A stretch of 64,000 nt of DNA from Microscillaceae bacterium (GTDB lineage: Bacteria > Bacteroidota > Bacteroidia > Cytophagales > Microscillaceae), in NCBI GenBank assembly GCA_025054775.1, contig JANWZA010000011.1:62001-126000 (forward strand). Direction: 5' to 3'. Positions 18,985 to 27,103 of this stretch are shown here, piece by piece (the first letter of the stretch is position 1; the number at the start of each line of letters is the position of its first letter). Under the pieces are notes generated by a model. That model did no database searches, had not been told where the DNA came from, and saw only the letters and a list, made by a program, of their open reading frames with translations. Both the position numbers and the translations under genes were made by a program.

Positions 18985-19758
18985 TTAAGCATACCCCATT
19001 ATCTTATAGGTCAGAAAACCTACAATTTCGTGAATAAGCACGTACCAACGGTATAAGTTTTTCTCCGAAGGCAGGAAAAGAGAGGCAGGTGTGTAGCTTA
19101 TATCCGTAGAATGAAAATCCACGGCAAAGGTTTCAAAATTTTTTAGCCCTGCCTTCTGAAAGCAAGCCTTTGCACGCGGTAAATGAAAAGCTGACGTAAT
19201 AAGCAAACAGGAGGAGTTTGGAGGCATGGTATTTTGCACAATGTAGGTCGCATATTGCGCATTTTCACGCGTGTTACGAGCTTTTTCCTCTAAAATAATA
19301 TCTTGCGGAGGTATATTGGCTAATCGCAATACTTCGGCTAATTGTTGGGCTTCGCTCTTGTAACTCTTGCCCCATATTGTAACTGTTCCCCCTGTAATCA
19401 ATATCTTTTTTATTTTGCCTAAACGATACAAGTGAAGAGTATGTAACACCCGGTCCGCCCCTTTATCAAAGTACACTCTATCATGAGGGCTTTTATCATA
19501 AATTGTAATGCCTGTAAGTACTATCCCCACATCATAATTTTTTATTTCGCTTAAAGGTTTGGGAGGCTCTTCCCACCATAAAAAGGCTTGGTTTACAAGA
19601 AAAGGATTAGTAAAAAAAAGTAATAAACCTAATGAAATAGAAAGCCAAAAGTGTTTCTTCTTTGGGTTTTTGTGCCACAGCCCTAAAATAAAACTCAATA
19701 ATATCCAAAAAATAGGCATCAGCACGTAGTATAAGGTTTTAGATAAGAAGAAAAACAT
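18985..19758 (-). CDS. YdcF/SanA-type membrane protein (DUF218)
   Basis: 257 residues, two membrane helices at the start (about 6-25 and 36-55), then a DUF218 domain: YDVGIVLTG, a GADRVLHTLHLYRLGK helix, ILITGG, NTRENA, LLITSAFHLPRAKACF. This set is characteristic of the YdcF/SanA/ElyC family, inner-membrane proteins linked to envelope integrity and lipid-linked peptidoglycan precursors under stress. The biochemical activity is not settled. It lies between two intergenic gaps of over 100 nt, so it is probably its own unit. Confidence 0.8.
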   Translation of the reverse strand: MFFFLSKTLYYVLMPIFWILLSFILGLWHKNPKKKHFWLSISLGLLLFFTNPFLVNQAFLWWEEPPKPLSEIKNYDVGIVLTGITIYDKSPHDRVYFDKGADRVLHTLHLYRLGKIKKILITGGTVTIWGKSYKSEAQQLAEVLRLANIPPQDIILEEKARNTRENAQYATYIVQNTMPPNSSCLLITSAFHLPRAKACFQKAGLKNFETFAVDFHSTDISYTPASLFLPSEKNLYRWYVLIHEIVGFLTYKIMGYA

Positions 19759-19879
19759 AGTTCTTACTTATTAAGTGAAAAATAAATAACCACCAACTTT
19801 GGGAGCAGTAAATTATCCAACTTCATAAAACGCAAGCAATTAAAGCAATTAGCTTTGAGAGTCAAGTCAAGAAATTTTA

Positions 19880-21094
19880 CTATTGTAACTTTGCTAAGGC
19901 TTGCTTAATGCGTACAAAGGCTTCCTTCAAATCCTCGTCAGAGGCGGCAAACGAGATACGAATAAAGCCTGGGGCCCCGAAAGCTGAGCCAGGAACCGTA
20001 GAAACATGGGCTTCGTTAAGCAAGAACATACACAATTCATCATCCGTTTGGAGAACTTGCCCTTGATAGGCTTTGCCTAAATGGCTACCCACATAAGGAA
20101 AAACATAAAAAGCCCCGTCAGGGACGTAGAGCCGCCAACCTTCAATTTCTTGAATAAGCGAAGCAACTAAATTGCGTCTTCGCAAAAAGGCATTTCGCAT
20201 TTCCAAGGTGGGGGTAAGGTCAGAGGTAATAGCGGCTAATGCGGCACGCTGAGCAATTGAGCAAGTGCCTGAGGTGAATTGCCCTTGTAATTTATCGCAA
20301 GCATCGGCTAGCCACTTGGGGCCTGCCATATAGCCCACGCGCCAGCCCGTCATAGCAAAACCCTTGGAAAAGCCGTTTATCGTAACCACCCGATGGCTAA
20401 TATTTGCAAAACTCCCGATGCTTGTGTAAGTAGGTAAGAAAGTAATATACTCGTAAATTTCGTCAGCAATTACAAATACATGTTCATAGGGAGCAAGCAC
20501 CTCAGTAAAGGCTTCCAATTCGTCAGCGGTATAGACTGTTCCTGTGGGATTAGAGGGAGAAGAATACAAAACCACACGCGTTCTTTCGGTAAGGGCTTCG
20601 GCTAATTGCTGTGGGGTAACCTTGAAGTTATTCTCTATTTTGCCCTCTAACAACACAGGTACACCTTCGGCTAATTTCACCATTTCAGAATAGCTTACCC
20701 AGTATGGAGTAAAAATAATTACCTCATCTCCTGGATTTACCAAACAAAGTAATGCATTGATAAGTGCTTGTTTTGCTCCCGTAGAAACGATAATATTTTC
20801 GGCTTTTACAGCCAATCGGTTCTCACGAGATAGTTTCTCGGCAATTGCTTTGCGAAGTTCAGGAATACCCGCTACGGGGGTGTAGAATGTGTAGCCCTCG
20901 TCGATGGCTTTCTTTGCGGCTTCTTTTATGTGTGTAGGGGTCTGAAAATCAGGTTCTCCGAAATCTAATTTAATTATTTTATGCCCTTGTGCCATAAGTT
21001 CGCGGGCTTTTTTTGCCATAGCTATCGTTTGCGATTCGGCTAAGGCATTGACTCTTTGCGAAAGAAGAGAATAGCTAGAAGCGAGAGTGGACAT
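19880..21094 (-). CDS. aspC: Aspartate/aromatic aminotransferase, class I PLP-dependent
   Basis: 404 residues. PLP lysine K244 sits in NGFSKGFAMTGWRVGY; SNPTG is at 181-185, the cofactor aspartate region is VIADEIYEY (208-216), and the substrate arginine is in FIRISFAASDE near the end. The start KLDFGEPDFQTPTHI is typical of the class Ib group (aspartate, prephenate or N-succinyl-DAP transaminases). Aspartate aminotransferase is the usual label; the precise substrate cannot be read from sequence. A TAAGTTTG box (21126-21133, minus strand) could be its -7 element. Confidence 0.85.
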   Translation of the reverse strand: MSTLASSYSLLSQRVNALAESQTIAMAKKARELMAQGHKIIKLDFGEPDFQTPTHIKEAAKKAIDEGYTFYTPVAGIPELRKAIAEKLSRENRLAVKAENIIVSTGAKQALINALLCLVNPGDEVIIFTPYWVSYSEMVKLAEGVPVLLEGKIENNFKVTPQQLAEALTERTRVVLYSSPSNPTGTVYTADELEAFTEVLAPYEHVFVIADEIYEYITFLPTYTSIGSFANISHRVVTINGFSKGFAMTGWRVGYMAGPKWLADACDKLQGQFTSGTCSIAQRAALAAITSDLTPTLEMRNAFLRRRNLVASLIQEIEGWRLYVPDGAFYVFPYVGSHLGKAYQGQVLQTDDELCMFLLNEAHVSTVPGSAFGAPGFIRISFAASDEDLKEAFVRIKQALAKLQ

Positions 21095-21147
21095 ACTTGT
21101 AAATACATTTAAGCTAAAAATCTTGCAAACTTACAAAACTGAACAAA

Positions 21148-21948
21148 TTATTTGAAATTTTGACTAATGATTGGGCTTAGCAAGGCGTGAATAGTAGGAT
21201 TAGCGGCTAATATTTCTCCTGTAAAAAGCAAATTATTTTCTTGGTGAGCAAAATTAGTAGCTATTCCACCCGCTTCTCTTACTAAGAGAATACCCGCTGC
21301 TATGTCCCAAGGTTGGAGGTTGTACTCAAAATAGGCCTCGAACCTGCCACAAGCGGTATAAGCCAAATCCATAGCGGCTGAACCTAGGCGCCGCAGCCCA
21401 CGCGTTTGGGGCATAATCTCTCCCAAGATGCGTAAGTGGGCAGGCAGTTGGCCTTTGTATTTGTAAGGAAAGCCTGTGGCAATAAGCGAAGTTTTAAGTT
21501 CCTGACTAGAGGATACTTGAATAGCTCTCCCATTAAGAAATGCCCCTCCGCCTTTCCAAGCATAAAATACTTCGTTTTGCATTACTGAAAGCACCACGCC
21601 TGCCACTACCTCCTCACCTTGCAGCAAACCCACACTGATAGAAAAAATAGGGATTTGGTGAATGAAATTGGTTGTACCATCAAGTGGGTCTATTATCCAA
21701 TGAAATTCTTTGTCAGTAAGTTGTTTATTGTCAGGATTCTCCTCTGTAATAAAGCCCGCCTGTGGGAGAAGTTGCGCAAGTTGCTCAACCAACATTCTCT
21801 CGGCAGTTTTATCTACATACGAAACAAGATCGTTTGCTCCTTTGTATTCGGTTTGATTTTTATCAAAATTCTGGTACTCTTGCCGAATAAATTGACCCAC
21901 TGCTTGGCAAATAGCAATTACCTGCTGACAAATCCCCTTCAAATTCAT
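21148..21948 (-). CDS. suhB: Inositol-1-monophosphatase family protein
   Basis: 266 residues. The metal site is complete: ITEE (67-70), WIIDPLDGTTNF (84-95) and the late WDIAAGILLVREAGG. This is the SuhB/IMPase fold that removes phosphate from inositol monophosphate or related sugar phosphates with Mg2+; some homologues act on 3'-phosphoadenosine phosphate or fructose bisphosphate. It lies 53 nt upstream of the aminotransferase gene on the same strand and could share a transcript with it. Confidence 0.88.
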   Translation of the reverse strand: MNLKGICQQVIAICQAVGQFIRQEYQNFDKNQTEYKGANDLVSYVDKTAERMLVEQLAQLLPQAGFITEENPDNKQLTDKEFHWIIDPLDGTTNFIHQIPIFSISVGLLQGEEVVAGVVLSVMQNEVFYAWKGGGAFLNGRAIQVSSSQELKTSLIATGFPYKYKGQLPAHLRILGEIMPQTRGLRRLGSAAMDLAYTACGRFEAYFEYNLQPWDIAAGILLVREAGGIATNFAHQENNLLFTGEILAANPTIHALLSPIISQNFK

Positions 21949-21994
21949 AGGGCCTAGGCTAATTAGTTCGTGAAAACTTGAAAATCATTCCTAT

Positions 21995-22435
21995 TTATTC
22001 CCGTATCTCAGGATGGCGAATTTTACCTCCTGTCTGACTGACTTGGGCAAGCATTACCAAAGTAATACAACTAAAAACAAGAGCAATCCAATACACTATG
22101 CGTATTTTGGCATACTGCCGATAACTCAAATACAGGCTCGCAAGGGCTAATATGCCCGTCAGATGTACGAATATGATGGCTCTTTCGGCAGACTCCTCGT
22201 GTTCGTGAACAATTTTATGGCTTACCTCAGGAAGTTTCTCTACTATCTCCTCTGCTCCCTCCCCAGAGGCAAACGTAGGAATAGCCGTAAGCCACGCAAA
22301 AACAATTACCATTAAACCAATTTGCACCGCAGGATAACGCTTGGCAAGCATACCATAAAGCAATATGCCTATCCCAATTAGTAAGCTAATAAACGGAAAA
22401 TGATTGAAAATGAGGTGAATATGAGCAGCGTTCAT
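21995..22435 (-). CDS. DUF2231-like four-helix membrane protein
   Basis: The ATG at 22435 gives MNAAHIHLIFNHFPF; an ATG at 22456 would add seven residues (MYFWTNF). There are four hydrophobic helices, a histidine-rich start (HIHLIFNHFP) and a periplasmic EEIVEKLPEVSHKIVHEHEE loop. This layout resembles DUF2231 membrane proteins, often near cytochrome or copper genes, and the His residues could bind metal or haem. Function is not known. It ends 46 nt before the IMPase gene on the same strand. Confidence 0.6.
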   Translation of the reverse strand: MNAAHIHLIFNHFPFISLLIGIGILLYGMLAKRYPAVQIGLMVIVFAWLTAIPTFASGEGAEEIVEKLPEVSHKIVHEHEESAERAIIFVHLTGILALASLYLSYRQYAKIRIVYWIALVFSCITLVMLAQVSQTGGKIRHPEIRE

Positions 22436-22531
22436 GAAGTTGGTCCAAAAATACAATTACACTTTTTTGGGTTTGGAAGTGCAAAGTAAGTATTTTTTTG
22501 CAAATAACTTACGAACAAAAACAAATAAAAA

Positions 22532-22590
22532 ATTCGTGCCCCCGTGGCCAAGAAACGGAGAACCACTCATTTACGAATGAGCCAAAGGTT
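22532..22590. other. Intergenic segment with alternative hairpins, between tracrRNA and the DUF2231-like gene
   Basis: CTCATT (22566-22571) pairs perfectly with AATGAG (22576-22581) around TACG, enclosed by AACC (22561-22564) and GGTT (22587-22590). A competing pairing is ATTCGT (22532-22537) with ACGAAT (22573-22578), and CCGT (22542-22545) with ACGG (22555-22558). The two arrangements exclude each other. It lies past the tracrRNA terminator and upstream of the DUF2231-like gene. It could be a leader RNA or just chance structure. I recognise no known riboswitch. Confidence 0.3.
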
Positions 22591-22641
22591 CAGGATTTTA
22601 TCTTTCAATAAATCCACAAACGCTCTACTCTCAGGCACAAT

Positions 22642-22668
22642 AATAAAAAGCCCCCACAGAGTGAGGGC
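22642..22668 (-). terminator. tracrRNA terminator
   Basis: Minus-strand stem GCCCTCAC / GTGGGGGC (8 bp including one G-U, loop TCT) followed by TTTTTATT. Confidence 0.8.
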
Positions 22669-22740
22669 ATAGGCTTTCGCCTGCGACATTACGTCTTATT
22701 GTGAAAAGATTACAATAAGATCAAAAAAGTTTTTTACATT
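22642..22740 (-). ncRNA. tracrRNA of the type II-C CRISPR system
   Basis: On the minus strand, 22740 to about 22697 reads as an anti-repeat: AATGTAAAAAAC matches the array repeat, followed after interruptions by TTGTAATC and TCACAA. It can therefore pair with nearly the whole crRNA repeat, perfectly over the last 18 nt of the repeat (through AAAAAAGTTTTTTACATT). Downstream come a small GC hairpin AGGC-GAAA-GCCT (22671-22682) and a terminator hairpin, GCCCTCAC-TCT-GTGGGGGC (22650-22668), followed by a T-rich tail. Length is about 99 nt. It guides Cas9 and RNase III processing of pre-crRNA. Confidence 0.88.
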
Positions 22741-22742
22741 TG
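22735..22742 (+). promoter_or_regulatory. Candidate -7 box for cas9, on the end of the anti-repeat
   Basis: TACATTTG fits TAnnTTTG and lies about 52 nt before the cas9 ATG. Its first six bases are the end of the repeat-like sequence (TACATT). No TTTG is seen at -33. It is separated by only two bases from the opposing tracrRNA -7 box. Confidence 0.45.
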
Positions 22743-22744
22743 TG

Positions 22745-22776
22745 CAAAGGTACGAAATAAAAAATTATTCTCCAAA
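22745..22776 (-). promoter_or_regulatory. tracrRNA promoter
   Basis: Minus strand TTTG (22773-22776), 20 nt, then TACCTTTG (22745-22752), both exact matches to the Bacteroidota promoter. The predicted start falls within a few bases of 22740, exactly where the anti-repeat begins. Confidence 0.75.
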
Positions 22777-22794
22777 TAAATTTCAAAAAAAAAT

Positions 22795-23793
22795 ATGAAA
22801 ACTCTCGGTTTAGACATCGGTACAAATTCTATCGGCTTTGCTTTGCTAGACGATACGCAAGGTGAAATTTTGTGGCAAGGGGTGCATATTTTCCAAGAAG
22901 GGGTGAACAGAAACAAAGGACGTGAGGAAAGCAAAAATGCTGAACGCAGAGCCGCCCGCCAAGCACGAAAATTGACTCGGAGAAGGCACGACCGCAAGGT
23001 TACTCTCATGCGCCTGTTGCAAGCCATAGGGCTTTGCCCTACCTCAGAGGAAGAACTAGCCCACTGGAAAGCCCTAGACCCTTATGAACTCAGAAAAAGA
23101 GGACTCGACGAAAAACTCTCTCCTTTTGAGTTCGGTAGGGCTATTTATCACCTCAACCAAAGGCGCGGATTCAAAAGTAACAGAAAAGCAACCTCAGAAG
23201 AAGAAAAAGGAACTCTCTTTAAGGGAGATAAAAAAATGGGAAAAAGGGGCATCGATGAAATTAAAGACGCTCTGCAAAATCAAAACTTTCGTACCTTAGG
23301 TGAATATTTGTATTCCCTCAACCCACACGACGAACGCCGACGCAACCGCTACACCTTGCGTGCTTTCTACGAACAGGAATTTGACCTGCTTTGGAAAAAA
23401 CAAAACCCTACTATTGAAGCTAATTTTGAGGAAGTAGTTAGGAAATTTGTTCATAAAAAATTCCAGCCCAAAGTATTGCAACACGACTGGAAATTCCTTA
23501 TCAAAGATTACATTATTTTTTACCAAAGAAAACTCAAATCGCAAAAAGAACTTGTAGGCAAATGTACGCTTGAACCTAAAAAAAGAAGATGCCCCAGTAG
23601 TATGCTTATTTTTCAGGAGTTTAGGTTACTGGATAAACTACATTCTATCCGAATTACAAGAGAAACTGATACCCAAGATAGTTCTCTTTCATCAAAAAAA
23701 AAAGTTCGGGAAAAAGAACCAGTATTAAAAGTCTTATTTCTTTGTTTGAAAAGCCACTCGATACCCAAGAAAAACACAAAGATACTCCTTTAA
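22795..23793 (+). CDS. cas9: Cas9, N-terminal part (RuvC-I, bridge helix, REC), frameshifted
   Basis: 332 residues as read. RuvC-I is KTLGLDIGTNSIG with catalytic D7; the arginine-rich bridge helix follows (about 45-75, with RRAARQARKLTRRRHDRK), then the REC segment including HLNQRRGFKSNRK and LVGKCTLEPKKRRCP. Homology to Cas9 stops at an A10 tract (23694-23703); the last 30 codons after it are out-of-frame residues ending at TAA 23791-23793. A -1 shift at the tract joins it to the frame that carries the rest, giving a 1112-residue protein, the usual type II-C size. The start codon follows an A-rich leader, normal for Bacteroidota. Confidence 0.85.
   Translation: MKTLGLDIGTNSIGFALLDDTQGEILWQGVHIFQEGVNRNKGREESKNAERRAARQARKLTRRRHDRKVTLMRLLQAIGLCPTSEEELAHWKALDPYELRKRGLDEKLSPFEFGRAIYHLNQRRGFKSNRKATSEEEKGTLFKGDKKMGKRGIDEIKDALQNQNFRTLGEYLYSLNPHDERRRNRYTLRAFYEQEFDLLWKKQNPTIEANFEEVVRKFVHKKFQPKVLQHDWKFLIKDYIIFYQRKLKSQKELVGKCTLEPKKRRCPSSMLIFQEFRLLDKLHSIRITRETDTQDSSLSSKKKVREKEPVLKVLFLCLKSHSIPKKNTKILL
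23694..23703 (+). other. A10 slippery tract in cas9
   Basis: Ten adenines, read in the upstream frame as TCA AAA AAA AAA GTT. This includes the slippery heptamer A AAA AAA in the correct phase for -1 slippage, and long A tracts also cause RNA polymerase slippage. The two cas9 frames are both open only between 23682 and 23793, and this is the obvious place for the join. It could equally be a real one-base deletion or a read error. Confidence 0.8.
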
Positions 23794-26132
23794 AGCCTGA
23801 AGAATTACAGTTAAAGCCTGAAGAATTACAGTTGGCTTTTGAAGAATTTAATCTCAAAAAAGAATGGACAATAAAAGATTTGCTTAAATTACTCAATCTC
23901 CAAAACTGTAAAACCAACTATTCTCCCGAAGAGAAATTTAAGGGAAATACTACCGCCCATGCCCTTGCTAGTGTGTTTGGAGAAGAAAAATGGCTTAGTT
24001 TTTCAGAAGACAAAAAGCATCATATTTGGGAAGTATGCTATAATGCTACCGACGAAGATTGGCTACTGAATTATGGCAAAACCCATTGGCAACTCAATGA
24101 GAAGCAACTTGAAAAACTTAAAAAAGTGAGTTTTGAGAAGGATTATGCCCGCTTGAGCTACAAAGCCCTCGCAAAACTCGTCCCAAAAATGAAACAAGGC
24201 TTATCTTATGCCGATGCCTGCCAAGAATTAGGCTATCACCATTCGGAAAGTGCCAGCAAATATGATGAAAAATTAGGACTTTTAGGAGAGCCTCCAAATA
24301 TTCGCAATCCTATCGTACAGCAAGCCCTCTTTGAAATCCGAAAAGTAGTAAATGCGATTATTCAACAATTTGGCAAACCTGATATTATTCGCATAGAGTT
24401 GGCTCGTGAACTAAAAAATAGCAAAGAACATCGCGAAGAAGAACAAAAAAAGATTAAAAAAAATGAGGAGAATAATCAACGTATCAAAAAGATACTGCTC
24501 CAAGAATTGCCTGCTCTTGGAGGCAAAGAGGAAAATATTAGCCGAAATGACGTTATAAAGTACAAACTTTGGGAGGAGTGCAAAGGAATATGCCCTTATA
24601 CAGGCAGAAATGTATCGGTAGCACAACTATTTAATGGCGAGTTCGAGGTAGAACACATTTTGCCCTATAGCCGAACCCTTGACGATAGCTTTGCCAATAA
24701 AACCATTTGTGAACGAGAGTTCAACCTAAAAAAAGGCAACCTAACCCCCTGGGAAATGTATGCACAAGGCATAATTACCAAAGAACACTACAATGCTATT
24801 TTGCAAAGAGTTAAAAATTTTAGCTACAACAAATACAAAAAATTTGAGCAAGAGGAATTAGATGAGGACTTTATTAAACGACAACTGAACGACACGGCTT
24901 ACATTGCGCGCGAAGCTAAAAAATGGATTTGTACCATTCTGGACGAAAACAACGTACAAGTTTCCAAAGGAGAGGCTACTAGAACGCTCGGAAGGCTGTG
25001 GGGGCTAGACAAAATCCTTAATAAATATCATTTAAACATAAAAAATCGCGAAGACCAACGACACCACGCCATCGATGCTATAATAGTGGCTTGCACTACC
25101 CGAAGCGTATTGCAAAAACTTTCTACCTATAAAAGCAAAGGACTAAAACACGAAAAAAAAGATTTTCCAGCTCCTTGGGAAAGCTTTCATTCTGACGTAA
25201 AAAAGGCAGTCAATCAAATCTTGGTACACTATAAAATCCGTAAGCGGTTGCGTGGTCAATTGCATAACGAAACCATTTATGGGGCCGTCTTGGATAAAAA
25301 TAGAAACCACCTCACTGATGAGTCTAAACAAAAAGTATATGCAGTTCGCAAGCCCTTGCATAGCCTTACCCCTGCTCAAGTTCACAAAATTGCAGACAAA
25401 ACCATCAGGGAATTAGTAAAACAAAGAATTAGAGAATTTGGAGCAGACCCCAATGCGAAGAAGTGCAAAATCCCCAAAAACTGCTTTAATGAACCTATTT
25501 ATATGCCATGCAAAAATGGCAGAGGAAACCCTATTAAAAAGGTAAGGATACATGATGTAGCAAAGCACAACATTTTGTTACGAGAGTTTTCTGACGTAAA
25601 ACCTGAAAAAAAACGCCCCCACAAGCACGCTTACGTGGAAACAGAGAATAACCACCATATTGTGATTTATGAAGAAAGCGAATGGGATAGCAAAAAAAAG
25701 AAAACCACTACCAAGCAAACAGGTGAAACAATTTCCTTGCTAGAGGCTATTGAACGCAAAAAACAAGGCTTGCCTGTAATCCAAACAGATTTGGGCGAAG
25801 GAAAAAGGTTTTTATTGAGCCTCATGAAAAATGAAATGGTACTTTTGGATAACCCAGACGAGCATTTTTTGACAGCCAAATTGCGCTGGGACGAGCAGAA
25901 AAAACAATTTTTTGACCAAAATGACCAACCCCTAAGCCACCAAGAACTAAGCAAATACCTTTACAGAGTACAAAAATTTGACAAGAACCTGAGTATCGTC
26001 TTTCGGCATCATTTGGCTTCAAAAGTAGATGAGGTGACAAAAGAAGCAGGCTACTTCAATCGCAGCGCCTCTAAATTCAAGGGCATTAAGGTAGAAATTA
26101 GTATTTTGGGAGAAATTTCGCCTGCTAAGTAA
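23742..26132 (+). CDS. cas9: Cas9, C-terminal part (RuvC-II, HNH, RuvC-III, PAM-interacting)
   Basis: The frame is open from 23682; the first ATG is at 23742, but this is probably not a true start. From that ATG: RuvC-II IRIELARELKNS (E219), HNH core FEVEHILPYSRTLDDS with H305 and N328, and RuvC-III QRHHAIDAIIVACTT (H442, D445), then a 340-residue C-terminal region for the guide and PAM. All nuclease residues are intact, so nothing but the frameshift suggests decay. In the joined protein these sit near 535, 621/644 and 758/761. A 7-residue unit LKPEELQ occurs twice near the start (exact 21-bp duplication). Confidence 0.88.
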   Translation: MFEKPLDTQEKHKDTPLKPEELQLKPEELQLAFEEFNLKKEWTIKDLLKLLNLQNCKTNYSPEEKFKGNTTAHALASVFGEEKWLSFSEDKKHHIWEVCYNATDEDWLLNYGKTHWQLNEKQLEKLKKVSFEKDYARLSYKALAKLVPKMKQGLSYADACQELGYHHSESASKYDEKLGLLGEPPNIRNPIVQQALFEIRKVVNAIIQQFGKPDIIRIELARELKNSKEHREEEQKKIKKNEENNQRIKKILLQELPALGGKEENISRNDVIKYKLWEECKGICPYTGRNVSVAQLFNGEFEVEHILPYSRTLDDSFANKTICEREFNLKKGNLTPWEMYAQGIITKEHYNAILQRVKNFSYNKYKKFEQEELDEDFIKRQLNDTAYIAREAKKWICTILDENNVQVSKGEATRTLGRLWGLDKILNKYHLNIKNREDQRHHAIDAIIVACTTRSVLQKLSTYKSKGLKHEKKDFPAPWESFHSDVKKAVNQILVHYKIRKRLRGQLHNETIYGAVLDKNRNHLTDESKQKVYAVRKPLHSLTPAQVHKIADKTIRELVKQRIREFGADPNAKKCKIPKNCFNEPIYMPCKNGRGNPIKKVRIHDVAKHNILLREFSDVKPEKKRPHKHAYVETENNHHIVIYEESEWDSKKKKTTTKQTGETISLLEAIERKKQGLPVIQTDLGEGKRFLLSLMKNEMVLLDNPDEHFLTAKLRWDEQKKQFFDQNDQPLSHQELSKYLYRVQKFDKNLSIVFRHHLASKVDEVTKEAGYFNRSASKFKGIKVEISILGEISPAK
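23792..23833 (+). repeat. Exact 21-bp tandem duplication inside cas9
   Basis: 23792-23812 and 23813-23833 are identical, beginning AAAGCCTGAAG, and encode LKPEELQ twice in the downstream cas9 frame. The duplication keeps frame. It starts at the stop of the upstream frame and about 90 bp after the A10 tract. Confidence 0.85.
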
Positions 26133-26133
26133 A

Positions 26134-26196
26134 AAAAGTGTAAATTAGAGGGTAGGTACGCAACCGCAAAGCCTATCTGCCCTTTTTTACACTTTT
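26134..26196 (+). other. Long hairpin between cas9 and cas1
   Basis: AAAAGTGTAAA (26134-26144) pairs perfectly with TTTACACTTTT (26186-26196). Inside, GGG-TAGG can pair with CCTA-TCTG-CCC with a 4-nt bulge. The structure fills almost all of the 78-nt gap between the cas9 stop and the cas1 start. It could be an attenuator or mRNA processing site that uncouples the effector from the adaptation genes. There is only a short T tract after it. Confidence 0.5.
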
Positions 26197-26210
26197 ACCA
26201 ACGTAAAAAT

Positions 26211-27101
26211 ATGCTTAAAAGAACACTTTTATTTGTCAATCCTGTACGTATCCGTACCAAAAACGAGCAGCTGATAATTCAGTTGGAAAATGAAACACAA
26301 CCCATCCCTATTGAAGATGTGGGCTACATAGTCTTGGATAATGCCGAAATTTACATTTCGCCTCCTGCTATTGAAAAGTGCTTGCAATACAATGTAGCTA
26401 TTGTCTATTGTGATAGCAAGCACTTGCCTTGCGGTATGTTGCTCAACTTGGAAGCTAATACCCTCCAACAAGAACGCTTTGAGGCTCAAATCCAAACTTC
26501 TGAGCCACTCAAAAAGCAGCTTTGGAAACAAATCGTAGAAGCTAAAATCTTGAATCAAGCCCTGCTTTTAGAAAAAATAGGGCAAAAGGCTGAAGTCCTT
26601 TTCCAAAAAAGCAAACAAGTGCAAAGTGGAGATACTACCCAACAGGAAGCCCAAGCTGCTCGTATCTATTGGGCAAACCTCTTCCCCAAAGAAATAGCAT
26701 TTTACAGAGCCAGAACGGGCAATCCACCTAATCATTTGCTCAACTATGGCTATGCTATCATTAGAGCAGCTATGGCACGAGCCCTAGCAGGAGCAGGGCT
26801 ATTAGCTACCCTAGGCTTGCACCACCACAACCGCTATAATGCCTTCTGCCTTGCAGACGATATGATGGAACCTTACCGACCATGGGTAGATAGAGCCGTT
26901 TGCGAACTAGTGGGCTCAGGAGAAGACTACCAAGCAATAAACAAAACGCACAAAATACGACTACTCAACGTTTTGGCAGAAGACTCCGAACTGAAAAACG
27001 AAACCATACCTCTTATGAATGCTATGCAAACCTCAGCTGTTTCGCTGGTTAAGTGTTTTATGGGAAAGAGCAGAAAATTAGTGTTTCCTACAATTTTTTG
27101 A
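26211..27101 (+). CDS. cas1: Cas1 integrase, type II
   Basis: 296 residues, standard for type II Cas1. An N-terminal beta domain (to about 80) is followed by the helical catalytic domain, with E146 in QQEAQAARIYW, H205 in GLHHHNRYNAF, and D217/E220 in LADDMMEPYRPW as the metal ligands. Cas1 with Cas2 inserts new spacers at the first repeat. The gene is intact, so the adaptation part of the locus looks functional. cas2 begins 2 nt after its stop. No csn2 or cas4 is present, which makes this subtype II-C. Confidence 0.95.
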   Translation: MLKRTLLFVNPVRIRTKNEQLIIQLENETQPIPIEDVGYIVLDNAEIYISPPAIEKCLQYNVAIVYCDSKHLPCGMLLNLEANTLQQERFEAQIQTSEPLKKQLWKQIVEAKILNQALLLEKIGQKAEVLFQKSKQVQSGDTTQQEAQAARIYWANLFPKEIAFYRARTGNPPNHLLNYGYAIIRAAMARALAGAGLLATLGLHHHNRYNAFCLADDMMEPYRPWVDRAVCELVGSGEDYQAINKTHKIRLLNVLAEDSELKNETIPLMNAMQTSAVSLVKCFMGKSRKLVFPTIF

Positions 27102-27103
27102 CT

